Shown one piece after another: positions 1 to 6,390 of a stretch of DNA of 9,398 bases. A program made the translations under genes and the position numbers. Location: positions 1 through 9,398 of the forward strand of contig JAEZAW010000287.1 of assembly GCA_023430315.1 (NCBI GenBank). The letters are read 5' to 3'. This stretch comes from Pseudomonadota bacterium (GTDB taxonomy: Bacteria > Pseudomonadota > Alphaproteobacteria > Rhizobiales > Hyphomicrobiaceae). A model generated the notes under the pieces. That model did not search any database. It saw nothing but the letters and a program-made list of their open reading frames with translations, and was not told the DNA's origin. Position 1 is the stretch's first letter; every line of letters begins with the position of its first letter.

Positions 1-7
1 ATCGCAT
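1..7 (-). CDS. Start of a downstream gene, probably the nitrate-type ABC transporter ATPase (two codons only)
   Basis: On the minus strand an ATG lies at 7-5, preceded by GGAG with a 5-nt spacer. It begins just after the permease stop codon (TGA at 12-10). Only two codons fall inside the window, so the product cannot be read. In NrtA-NrtB operons the next gene is usually the ATP-binding subunit (NrtD/TauB-like), which is the inference here. The tight spacing implies co-transcription and coupled translation with the permease. Confidence 0.45.
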
Positions 8-9
8 AG

Positions 10-849
10 TCACTCCGGGAAGGTCACGAGCCGCGACAGGCGCGCCAGCACGAGATCGAGCAACATGCCGACCACGCCGATGACCAGGATCGCGATGATC
101 ACGTTGGTGATCGAGAGGTTGTTCCACTCGTTCCAGACGAAGTAGCCGATGCCGGTGCCGCCCACGAGCATCTCGGCCGCGACGATTACGAGCCACGCAA
201 TGCCGATCGAGATGCGCATCCCGGTGAGGATCGTCGGTGCGGCGGCCGGCAGAATGACCTGGAAGGCCGTGCGCCACGTACCGAGCTCGAGTGTCTTCGC
301 CACGTTCAACCAGTCGCGCCGCACGGTCGCGACGCCGAAGGCCGTGTTGATCAGCATCGGCCAGACCGAGCATATGAAGATCACGAAGATGGCCGAGGCA
401 TTCGAATCCTTGATCGTGTAGAGCGCAAGCGGCATCCACGCGAGCGGCGAGATCGGTTTCAGCACCTGGATGAACGGATCGAGCGCTTTGCTCATGAGCG
501 GCGACATGCCGATCAGAAACCCGAGCGGCACCGCCAACAGGAAAGCGAACAGATAGCCCGTCACGACGCGCGCGATCGAGTACGCGAGCTGGATGCCGAC
601 GCCCTTGTCGTTCGGTCCATTGTCATAGAAGGGTCGGCGCAAATGCTCCCAGAGCTTCGCGCCGACATCGACCGGGCCCCGCATCGCCGCCTTGCCCTGC
701 GTCGCCGTGATGCCCATGAGCTTGGCGTACTCGGGATCCATCTTCTGCGTCGTCCCCGTTCCCGAGACGGCGAACTGCCACAGGACGAGGAACGCCGCGA
801 GCAGCGCGATCGAGAGCATTGCCGCTCTCAATGCCAGCGACTGAGCCAT
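10..849 (-). CDS. nrtB: Nitrate-type ABC transporter permease (NrtB/NtrB family)
   Basis: This 279-residue inner-membrane protein is the permease subunit of an ABC importer of the nitrate/taurine/sulfonate class. A first membrane segment spans about residues 10-29. A polar linker (about 30-85) follows, then a five-to-six-helix permease domain from about residue 88 to 272. The coupling loop that docks the ATPase is visible at about residues 184-201 (AKTLELGTWRTAFQVILP, matching the EAA---G---------I-LP pattern). The gene starts 3 nt after the stop of the substrate-binding protein gene and has only a weak ribosome-binding site, so it is probably translationally coupled to it. The length is normal for NtrB. 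The exact anion (nitrate, nitrite, cyanate or bicarbonate) cannot be settled from the permease alone; nitrate is inferred from the partner protein. Confidence 0.88.
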   Translation of the reverse strand: MAQSLALRAAMLSIALLAAFLVLWQFAVSGTGTTQKMDPEYAKLMGITATQGKAAMRGPVDVGAKLWEHLRRPFYDNGPNDKGVGIQLAYSIARVVTGYLFAFLLAVPLGFLIGMSPLMSKALDPFIQVLKPISPLAWMPLALYTIKDSNASAIFVIFICSVWPMLINTAFGVATVRRDWLNVAKTLELGTWRTAFQVILPAAAPTILTGMRISIGIAWLVIVAAEMLVGGTGIGYFVWNEWNNLSITNVIIAILVIGVVGMLLDLVLARLSRLVTFPE

Positions 850-852
850 GCT

Positions 853-2211
853 TCAGGTCCGCTTGATGGCGAAACTCGCGATGTATTCTTCGGGCTTGGT
901 CGGATCGAAGGTCTTGCCCATGACGGAGAATGTCTTCGAGGTCGAGGCCGGCGGCTTGAGGCCGACTTCCTCCATGAGCTTCGCCGCGTCCGTCGCGAGA
1001 TAGACCTGCTTTGCCACCTTCGCGTAGTCGACATCACCCTTGATCTGGCCCCAACGCTTCATCTGCGAGAGGATCCAGATGGCGAAGCTCTCATAGGGGA
1101 AGGGATCGAAGTCGATGCGGTCCGGCACCTTCTTCACATTGCCGAGGCCGTCCGCGAACGTCCCCGTCAGCACCTGCTCGACGACCGTCACGGGCTGGTT
1201 GAGATAGTTCGGCGGCGCGATCGCCTCGGCGATCTGCTTCCTGTTCTCGGGCTTGGTCGCAAAGGCCGTCGCATCGATGATCGCCTTCAGCAGTGCCTTG
1301 TAGGTATTCGGGCTGCCAGTCACGAACTCCTGGCTCGCGGCGAACGCGCAGCAGGGGTGGCGATCCCAAATGTCCTTCGAGAGCGTGTGGATGAAGCCGA
1401 CGCCGTCGAACACGGCACGCTGGTTCACGGGATCGGGCGCGAGGAAGCCGTCGATGTTGTCGGCACGCAGGTTCGCGACCATCTCCGGCGGCGGCACCGC
1501 CCGGATCTGCACGTCCTTGTCCGGATCGAGACCGTGCTCCGCGAGGTAGTAGCGGATGAGGTAGTTGTGCATGGAGTAGTCGAAGGGCACGGCGAACTTC
1601 ATGCCCTTCCAGTCCTTCGGATCGCGCTTGTCCTTGTGCTTGATGGAAAGCGTGATGGCCTGGCCGTTGATGTTCTCGACGGCCGGCATCGTATAGGGAA
1701 TGGGGTTCGAGCCTGCGCCGATCGTGATCGCCAGCGGCATAGGCGAGAGCATGTGCGCGGCGTCGTATTCCTTGTTGATCGTCTTGTCGCGGACGACGGC
1801 CCATCCGGCCGTCTTGATCACTTCAACGTTGAGGCCGTGCTTCGAGTAGAATCCCATGGGATGCGCCATGATGATGGGCGTCGCGCACGTGATCGGGATG
1901 AAGCCGACCTTCAGATCCTTCTTCTCGAGCTTGTCGGTCTGGGCGAAGGCTTCCATCGCCGTGCCGAGCGGGAAGAACTGGCTTATGGCTGCGAGCGCCG
2001 TCGCGCCGCCGACCGCCTGCAGGAAGCCGCGCCGCTGCATGTCGTTCGGGAAGATGGCGCGCACGACCGCGCCTTCCACAACACGCTTGATGCGTCGATC
2101 GTGATCCAGCGCCGCGGCTGCATCGTGATCGGCCTGGGACTTGTGATGTCCGCAGCTACATCCGGAATGATTGAGGGGGCGATGGGGGTCGAATGGATCG
2201 TCAAAGCTCAT
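853..2211 (-). CDS. nrtA: Substrate-binding protein of a nitrate-type ABC transporter (NrtA/CmpA family), Tat-exported
   Basis: This 452-residue solute-binding protein would deliver nitrate (or a related small anion) to the permease encoded next to it. The start chosen is the ATG at 2211 (MSFDDPFDP), because GGGAG lies 9 nt upstream; an in-frame ATG at 2337 has no such support. A twin-arginine motif (RRGFLQA, residues 60-66) is followed by a hydrophobic stretch and an AFAQ cleavage-like site near residue 91, so export through Tat is likely. The mature part has typical NrtA/CmpA blocks: VGFIPITCATPI (102-113), TAGWAVVRDKT (134-144), NGQAITLS (182-189) and a His at 215. Trp, Gln and His occur in the same order as anion ligands described for NrtA, although I did not align them. 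An oddity is a Cys/His-rich stretch (SGCSCGHH, 16-23) ahead of the Tat motif, making the n-region unusually long. CmpA-like (bicarbonate) or cyanate specificity is possible but less likely. Confidence 0.88.
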   Translation of the reverse strand: MSFDDPFDPHRPLNHSGCSCGHHKSQADHDAAAALDHDRRIKRVVEGAVVRAIFPNDMQRRGFLQAVGGATALAAISQFFPLGTAMEAFAQTDKLEKKDLKVGFIPITCATPIIMAHPMGFYSKHGLNVEVIKTAGWAVVRDKTINKEYDAAHMLSPMPLAITIGAGSNPIPYTMPAVENINGQAITLSIKHKDKRDPKDWKGMKFAVPFDYSMHNYLIRYYLAEHGLDPDKDVQIRAVPPPEMVANLRADNIDGFLAPDPVNQRAVFDGVGFIHTLSKDIWDRHPCCAFAASQEFVTGSPNTYKALLKAIIDATAFATKPENRKQIAEAIAPPNYLNQPVTVVEQVLTGTFADGLGNVKKVPDRIDFDPFPYESFAIWILSQMKRWGQIKGDVDYAKVAKQVYLATDAAKLMEEVGLKPPASTSKTFSVMGKTFDPTKPEEYIASFAIKRT

Positions 2212-2265
2212 GGAATTCGGCTCCCGGGTTCTGCTGCGGACGGATTTGGAGGCGCGGCCTTGGAA

Positions 2266-2281
2266 AGCAGCAGAATGCCCA
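2266..2281 (-). promoter_or_regulatory. Candidate sigma-54-type promoter element for nrtA
   Basis: On the minus strand TGGGCATTCTGCTGCT keeps the TGG-N10-TGCT (GG-N10-GC) core of -24/-12 promoters at correct spacing. The -12 side would lie about 55 bp upstream of the nrtA ATG. Several consensus positions in between do not match (for example CAC after TGG). The core is short enough to arise by chance in GC-rich DNA, so this is tentative. It gains some weight from the NtrC-like dyad just upstream. Confidence 0.25.
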
Positions 2282-2299
2282 GGATGCTTGAGAATCGGG

Positions 2300-2316
2300 C
2301 GCACGAGTTTTGTGCA
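2300..2316. promoter_or_regulatory. Imperfect NtrC-like dyad
   Basis: GCAC (2301-2304) and GTGC (2312-2315) are separated by 7 nt, which is the half-site spacing of the NtrC consensus TGCACC-N4-TGGTGCA. The outer A at 2316 matches; the inner C and G and the first T do not. Its place about 90 bp upstream of nrtA would fit nitrogen control of a nitrate transporter, but it is a partial match and lies close to the possible -24 element. Confidence 0.25.
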
Positions 2317-2329
2317 ATCCGTGCCCGTT

Positions 2330-2350
2330 CCGCGCAAATTATGTGCGCGG
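2330..2350. promoter_or_regulatory. Perfect 7-7-7 inverted repeat, possible operator
   Basis: The arms CCGCGCA (2330-2336) and TGCGCGG (2344-2350) are exact reverse complements around an AT-rich 7-nt centre (AATTATG). The repeat sits between the divergent nrtA and 2H phosphoesterase genes. About 21 bp end to end with arms two helical turns apart fits a dimeric regulator. The regulator is unknown, and the element could serve either gene. Confidence 0.4.
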
Positions 2351-2382
2351 TCCGATCAAGCTGAGCGCGCCACCGAAAGGCC

Positions 2383-2411
2383 TTGCGCATCCCACACTCC
2401 GCGCATATGTT
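2383..2411 (+). promoter_or_regulatory. Candidate sigma-70-type promoter of the 2H phosphoesterase gene
   Basis: TTGCGC (2383-2388) and TATGTT (2406-2411) are separated by 17 nt. Each matches the -35 and -10 consensus only in part (3/6 and 4/6). The -10 hexamer overlaps the first half-site of the LexA box, the geometry expected for LexA repression. TATATG at 2415-2420 is an alternative -10. Confidence 0.35.
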
Positions 2412-2423
2412 CTCTATATGTTC
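2409..2423 (+). promoter_or_regulatory. LexA (SOS) box, alphaproteobacterial direct-repeat type
   Basis: The sequence GTTCTCTATATGTTC is an exact GTTC-N7-GTTC direct repeat. The wider word ATATGTTCT occurs twice at an 11-bp step (2405-2413 and 2416-2424). Alphaproteobacterial LexA is known to bind GTTC-N7-GTTC (GAAC-N7-GAAC on the other strand), unlike the palindromic box of E. coli. The box ends 30 bp before the ATG at 2454 and overlaps the candidate -10, so it most likely represses that gene. It is about 200 bp from nrtA. Confidence 0.75.
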
Positions 2424-2439
2424 TGGCGTGTGTTTGCGT

Positions 2440-2444
2440 AGGAG
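2440..2444 (+). promoter_or_regulatory. Ribosome-binding site deciding the 2454 start
   Basis: AGGAG at 2440-2444 lies 9 nt upstream of the ATG at 2454. It fixes the start so that the proline-rich N-terminal tail is part of the protein. Confidence 0.7.
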
Positions 2445-2453
2445 TAGCGTTCG

Positions 2454-3098
2454 ATGCCTATCGGATCCTTCGGAGATCGCAGCCCGAGGCAGCTCTCATT
2501 CAGCTTCGGTGGCGGGAGAGTGCCACCACCTCCACCACCCCCGACACGGACAAAGCGAACATCAGACAACGTCTATTTTGCCGTCCTGCCCGACAAGGAT
2601 GTAGCGCGGCGTTTGAGGGAGATCGGCGAAGAACTCTGGCACCGGCATGGGCTACCGGGACGCGTTCAGCCCGCGCACTTGCTTCACGTTTCTCTTGCGC
2701 ATGTGGGGCGGTTTGCCGGTGTGCCCCAAGGCGTGGTCGCTGCCGCGAGAATGGCAGGGTCTGCGGTACGATGCGCACCATTCGAAGTGTGTTTCGACCG
2801 TGCGGCGAGCTTCGATAGTCCGCGCGGTTCTCCAGTGGTGCTTCGTTGTGGCCGCGGCGAAGAGGGATTTGCACAGTTGAGACGGGCTATCGCCGGGGCG
2901 ATGCACGGCGTTGGCCTTCCCGCCAATCCATCTATCGGCATCACGCCTCATGTGACGCTCGTCTACAATGGACTAAGTATTCCCGAGACTGCGCTCGTCA
3001 AGCCCATTGAATGGACCGTCCGTGAGCTGGTCCTAGTGCACAGCCTCGTCGGGCAAGGTCGCCACATCCATCTCGGCCGCTGGCCGCTCGGTGGGTAA
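2454..3098 (+). CDS. 2H phosphoesterase superfamily protein (LigT / '2'-5' RNA ligase' family), SOS-box controlled
   Basis: This 214-residue protein has the two HxT/S signatures of 2H phosphoesterases: HVS at 78-80 and HVT at 166-168. They sit in an otherwise typical LigT-like fold (NVYFAVLPD at 39-47, RELVLVHSLVGQGRHIHL near the C-terminus). Family members hydrolyse 2',3'-cyclic phosphates or related 2'-5' bonds at RNA or nucleotide ends; many are annotated '2'-5' RNA ligase'. The real substrate here is unknown and the protein should be cytoplasmic. The first 38 residues are not part of the fold: they hold QLSFSF (13-18), a glycine run and seven consecutive prolines (24-30). A strong AGGAG and a LexA box stand directly upstream, so induction by DNA damage is likely. 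The gene is monocistronic, divergent from nrtA, and ends 14 nt from the convergent cytochrome gene. The family call is firm; the function is not. Confidence 0.85.
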   Translation: MPIGSFGDRSPRQLSFSFGGGRVPPPPPPPTRTKRTSDNVYFAVLPDKDVARRLREIGEELWHRHGLPGRVQPAHLLHVSLAHVGRFAGVPQGVVAAARMAGSAVRCAPFEVCFDRAASFDSPRGSPVVLRCGRGEEGFAQLRRAIAGAMHGVGLPANPSIGITPHVTLVYNGLSIPETALVKPIEWTVRELVLVHSLVGQGRHIHLGRWPLGG

Positions 3099-3112
3099 GA
3101 AGCCGCTCTCGC

Positions 3113-3838
3113 TCAGCCGATCTTGCCGCCGGCGAGCGTGATGCCGCCGAGCACGATGGCCGCGGCGAGGATGAGGCACAACAGCGCGAGCCGTGGCGAG
3201 GCGATCCGCGCCTCGACCTGATCCTCGAAGTGGGCATAGCGCTTGCGGCCCGTGATCATGGGCCGGACGAGGTCCTCGCGCTTCCAGATGGCATAGGCGA
3301 AGCTCGCCAGAATATGGAGCGCGATGACGATGAGCAGGATGTCGAAGAGCCAGATGTGCCAGCGCGTCGCGAGTGCTACGGCCTCCTCGGCGATCTTGCT
3401 CGTGAGCGGACCGCCGTGCAGCTCCGTATGGTCGTCGTAGGAGAACAGGCCCGTGATGCCCTGCACCGCAACGAGCCCGAGCATTATGAACACGACGGTG
3501 CCACCGAGCGGATTGTGGCCGAGGAAGTGACGGGGCCGCCGGAGCAGGAAATCCATGCCATAGCGGAGCGCCGTCCACGGGGCATAGGCGAAGGCGTTGA
3601 AGCGCGCCGTGGAGCTGCCGACAAAGCCCCAGAGAATGCGGAACGTGACGAGGATGAGGATCGCGTAGCCGATCCGCATGTGCCAGACGAGATCGGGATT
3701 GCCCTTGCGGGTGACATAGGCGAGCGCGATCAGGACGACGAGCGACCAGTGAAAGAGGCGCGTCGGGCCATCCCAGACCCGCACCACGCGCTTCTCGGTC
3801 GCGCCAGTGCTCGCGCGCGCATCCTGTTCAACCGACAT
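3113..3838 (-). CDS. Cytochrome b561-type di-heme membrane protein
   Basis: This 241-residue integral membrane protein belongs to the bacterial cytochrome b561 / hydrogenase-type cytochrome b group. It probably passes electrons between the quinone pool and a periplasmic partner. The typical opening RVWDGPTRLFHW (20-31) leads into the first helix. Candidate heme-ligand histidines are His30 and His53 (LVWHMRIGY), His161 (RWHIW) and His175. The conserved GHNPLGG lies at 107-113 before the third helix, and a last hydrophobic segment lies near the C-terminus. The start chosen is the ATG at 3838 (MSVEQ), preceded by a GGGGGA run; an in-frame ATG at 3913 would add 25 residues unlike the family. A c-type cytochrome or dehydrogenase partner is often encoded next to such genes, but none is visible here. 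It is convergent with the 2H phosphoesterase gene and divergent from the EVE gene. Confidence 0.87.
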   Translation of the reverse strand: MSVEQDARASTGATEKRVVRVWDGPTRLFHWSLVVLIALAYVTRKGNPDLVWHMRIGYAILILVTFRILWGFVGSSTARFNAFAYAPWTALRYGMDFLLRRPRHFLGHNPLGGTVVFIMLGLVAVQGITGLFSYDDHTELHGGPLTSKIAEEAVALATRWHIWLFDILLIVIALHILASFAYAIWKREDLVRPMITGRKRYAHFEDQVEARIASPRLALLCLILAAAIVLGGITLAGGKIG

Positions 3839-3867
3839 ATTTCCCCCATGCGCTGACGACCGTGCTG

Positions 3868-3895
3868 ATGGTATTCGGTGCGCATGTCGGGTCAA
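3868..3895 (-). promoter_or_regulatory. Candidate promoter of the cytochrome b gene
   Basis: On the minus strand TTGACC (3895-3890) and TACCAT (3873-3868) are 16 nt apart. They match the -35 consensus at 5/6 and the -10 at 4/6. The predicted start point is about 20-25 nt upstream of the ATG at 3838. Confidence 0.35.
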
Positions 3896-3978
3896 CGGGC
3901 GGCACAATGACAAAGATGTGTATGCCGGCTAGAGTCCGCACGCGCTGAAAATCGGCAACACAGCGAGGATCGCCGAGC

Positions 3979-4470
3979 ATGCCAAAAAAGCCATCCCGCG
4001 CCGGCGCGGCCAAATCCAAGGCTGCAGACAAAACAACAGGGCCGGCCTACTGGCTCCTGAAGTCGGAGCCCGATGCCTTCTCCTGGGACGATCTGAAGGC
4101 CAAGGGCAAAGCCGGGGAGCCGTGGTCTGGCGTCCGCAATTTCGTGGCGCGCAACAACATGAAGGCGATGAAGATCGGCGATCTCGGTTTCTTCTACCAC
4201 TCGAACATCGGCAAGGAGGTCGTCGGAATCTGCAAAGTGAGCGCGCTCGCGCATCCCGATCCGACCGATGATACGGGCAAGTGGCAATGCGTCGATGTTG
4301 TTGCGGTCGCGGATGTGCCGCAGCCGGTAACGCTTGCAACAGTCAAAGAGACGCCGACGCTGGCCAAGATGAGCCTGGTGACCAGCGCGCGCCTTTCTGT
4401 GCAGCCGGTGACGCCCGAGGAATGGCGCATCGTGTGCAAAATGGGCGGTGTTGATCCGAAGAAGCTGTAG
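3979..4470 (+). CDS. EVE domain-containing protein
   Basis: This 163-residue protein is made of one EVE domain, a PUA-like fold also found in human THYN1 and linked to recognition of modified bases in nucleic acids. The hallmark blocks are clear: YWLLKSEPDAFSWDDL (24-39), WSGVRNFVARNNMKAMKIGD (49-68), FFYHSN (71-76) and VVGICKV (81-87), followed by a proline-acid stretch typical of the family. The N-terminal 22 residues are a Lys/Ala-rich basic tail not found in the shortest homologs. No Met lies near residue 23, so the tail is real or the start is non-canonical. A GAGG lies about 11 nt upstream of the ATG. The ABC1 kinase gene follows on the same strand after 104 nt. The biological role of stand-alone bacterial EVE proteins is poorly known. 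Confidence 0.9.
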   Translation: MPKKPSRAGAAKSKAADKTTGPAYWLLKSEPDAFSWDDLKAKGKAGEPWSGVRNFVARNNMKAMKIGDLGFFYHSNIGKEVVGICKVSALAHPDPTDDTGKWQCVDVVAVADVPQPVTLATVKETPTLAKMSLVTSARLSVQPVTPEEWRIVCKMGGVDPKKL

Positions 4471-4574
4471 CGGCTCGACGCGGCATGGCGGCGCGTTGAT
4501 CGGACGCGATCTCGACGCCATATCTGGTGGGCCTGCACGGCAGCGACGAGGCGGGGCCCGGAGGTTCAGAACCG

Positions 4575-5957
4575 ATGTCCGATGACGACGAAGCCAACCG
4601 CCTGAGCGCACGCGCCGCGCGTTATCTTCGCGTCGGCACGAATGTGGGCGCGGTGGCGGCGCGTGTCGCCGGCAGCCGTCTCCTCGGCTATGACCTCGAC
4701 CGCGAGAAGAATGCGGCCGAGCTTGCCAAGGCGCTGGGCGGGCTCAAAGGCCCCATCATGAAGGCGGCGCAGCTCCTCTCGACCATTCCGGAGGCCCTTC
4801 CGCCCGAATATGCGCGCGAGCTGGCGCAGCTCCAGTCGGCAGCCCCGCCCATGGGACCGGCGTTCGTGCGCCGTCGCATGCAGGCCGAGCTTGGTCCGGA
4901 CTGGCAGGCGCGCTTTGCGTCGTTCGAGCTGGCGTCGACCGCCTCGGCCTCGCTCGGGCAGGTGCATCGTGCGGTCGCGCATGATGGGCGGGCGCTCGCC
5001 GTGAAGCTGCAGTATCCGGATATGCAGTCGGCGGTCGAAGCCGACGTCACGCAGCTCAAGGTCGCGTTCGCCATTCACGCGCGCATGGATCCGGCCGTCG
5101 AGACGGGCGAGATCCTGAAGGAGATCTCGGCGCGGCTTCGCGAGGAACTCGATTACAGCCTCGAGGCCTGCCACACGGCGCTCTATCGCCTCATCTTCCG
5201 CGATGATCCGCTCATTCGCGTACCCGAGATCGTGCCCGAGCTTTCGACGAAGCGACTGCTCACTATGTCATGGCTCGAGGGGCGCCGCCTGCTCGACTAC
5301 AAGGAGGCACCGGTCGAGGACCGCAACCAGATCGCGCGCGCCATGTTCCGCGCCTGGTGGTTTCCCTTCAGCCACTACGGCGTCATTCACGGCGATCCAC
5401 ATCTCGGTAATTACACGATCTTCGAGGAAGCGGGGCGTCCGGCCGGGATCAATCTGCTGGACTACGGCTGCATGCGCACGTTCGCGCCGAAGTTCGTCGG
5501 CGGCGTTATCGACCTCTATCGCGGGCTGCACGAGGGTGACGAGGCGCGCATCGTGCACGCCTACGAGACGTGGGGCTTCTCGGGTCTCTCCAAGGAACTG
5601 ATCGACGTCCTCAATATCTGGGCGCGCTTCATCTATGGGCCGTTGCTCGACGATCGCGTGCGCTCCATTGCCGAGGGAACGACTCCCGGCGAGTATGGCC
5701 GGCGCGAAGCCTTCACCGTGCACAAGGCACTCAAGGAGAAGGGGCCGGTGAAGGTGCCGCGCGAGTTCGTGTTCATGGATCGTGCCGCGATCGGGCTCGG
5801 CGGCGTCTTTCTTCATCTCGACGCGCGGCTCAACTACTTCCGGATTTTCAACGAGACCATCGAGGACTTCGACCTCGCGCGCGTCGGGGCGCGCCAGCGG
5901 GCATCATTCACGGAGACGGGCGTGCCGCTGCCCGAGGGTCTCGACGTCGCCGCATGA
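4575..5957 (+). CDS. ABC1/UbiB (COQ8/ADCK-like) atypical kinase family protein
   Basis: This 460-residue protein belongs to the ABC1 atypical kinase family, whose best-known members support ubiquinone biosynthesis by an ATPase or kinase-like activity near the membrane. The order of motifs is complete: a KxGQ-like block reading KAAQ at 63-66, an Ala/Ser-rich nucleotide loop ASTASASLGQVH (120-131), AVKLQYP with the ATP-binding Lys144, EELDYSLEA (190-198), the catalytic block HGDPHLGNY (272-280), and the metal-binding LLDYG (294-298, in place of DFG). The start chosen is the ATG at 4575, 10 nt after GGAGG; a GTG at 4527 would add 16 residues without a ribosome-binding site. It is followed after 13 nt by the Nudix gene and is probably co-transcribed with it. 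The true UbiB of proteobacteria is longer with C-terminal membrane helices; I see no such helices, so this is a COQ8-like paralog rather than ubiB itself. Confidence 0.87.
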   Translation: MSDDDEANRLSARAARYLRVGTNVGAVAARVAGSRLLGYDLDREKNAAELAKALGGLKGPIMKAAQLLSTIPEALPPEYARELAQLQSAAPPMGPAFVRRRMQAELGPDWQARFASFELASTASASLGQVHRAVAHDGRALAVKLQYPDMQSAVEADVTQLKVAFAIHARMDPAVETGEILKEISARLREELDYSLEACHTALYRLIFRDDPLIRVPEIVPELSTKRLLTMSWLEGRRLLDYKEAPVEDRNQIARAMFRAWWFPFSHYGVIHGDPHLGNYTIFEEAGRPAGINLLDYGCMRTFAPKFVGGVIDLYRGLHEGDEARIVHAYETWGFSGLSKELIDVLNIWARFIYGPLLDDRVRSIAEGTTPGEYGRREAFTVHKALKEKGPVKVPREFVFMDRAAIGLGGVFLHLDARLNYFRIFNETIEDFDLARVGARQRASFTETGVPLPEGLDVAA

Positions 5958-5970
5958 GGGCTGAAGCACA

Positions 5971-6378
5971 GTGACCAAGCCGATCGTTCTTGTCGCTGCG
6001 GCGGCACTCATCGACGCCGACAACCGTGTGCTCATTGCCGAACGGCCGCCGGGAAAATCCATGGCCGGGCTCTGGGAGTTTCCGGGTGGCAAGGTCGTGC
6101 CGGGCGAGACGCCCGAGCAGGCGCTTCTCCGCGAGCTTCAGGAGGAGCTCGGTATCGAGGTGTGCGAGACGTGCCTCGCGCCCTTTACGTTCGCGAGCCA
6201 TACCTACGAGAGTTTCCACCTGCTGATGCCACTCTATCTCTGCCGCAACTGGGGGGGCGAGATCACGCCGCGCGAGGGTCAGCGCATCAAATGGGTGCGG
6301 GCGGTACGGCTCACCGACTATCCCATGCCGCCGGCGGACGTGCCGCTCGTCGCCATGCTGCGCGACCTGCTGGGATAG
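5971..6378 (+). CDS. mutT: MutT-like Nudix hydrolase (8-oxo-dGTP diphosphatase family)
   Basis: This 135-residue Nudix enzyme probably hydrolyses 8-oxo-dGTP or similar damaged nucleotides to the monophosphate, keeping them out of DNA. The Nudix box is perfect: Gly40, Glu46, Arg54-Glu55-Leu56, Glu58-Glu59, Gly61-Ile62 (GX5EX7REUXEEXGU). The MutT-type lead-in LIAERPPGKSMAGLWEFPGG (21-40) precedes it, and the C-terminal KWVRAVRLTDYPMPPAD stretch also fits MutT/NudG-type enzymes. The start is GTG at 5971, with GAGGG (overlapping the upstream stop) 10 nt before it. The 13-nt gap to the ABC1 kinase gene suggests one transcript. A CTP pyrophosphohydrolase (NudG-like) activity is the main alternative. 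Confidence 0.88.
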   Translation: MTKPIVLVAAAALIDADNRVLIAERPPGKSMAGLWEFPGGKVVPGETPEQALLRELQEELGIEVCETCLAPFTFASHTYESFHLLMPLYLCRNWGGEITPREGQRIKWVRAVRLTDYPMPPADVPLVAMLRDLLG

Positions 6379-6390
6379 GGTTGGCCGAGT

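Noticed and set aside
643..2364. A 573-codon open frame on the plus strand opposite nrtA and nrtB
   Set aside because: It is antisense to two clearly homologous genes, Arg/His/Leu-rich without recognisable domains, and explained by the high-GC codon bias of the minus-strand genes.
3230..3856. A 208-codon plus-strand frame opposite the cytochrome b gene
   Set aside because: The opposite strand encodes a well-recognised membrane protein; this frame is a charged, motif-free shadow.
4495..4526. A possible promoter (TTGATC followed by CATATC) upstream of the ABC1 kinase gene
   Set aside because: The -35 is only moderate and the -10 poor; read-through from the EVE gene is as likely.
4527..4574. 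A GTG start for the ABC1 kinase at 4527
   Set aside because: No ribosome-binding site precedes it, whereas GGAGG stands 10 nt before the ATG at 4575; the extra residues are Gly-rich and unlike the family.
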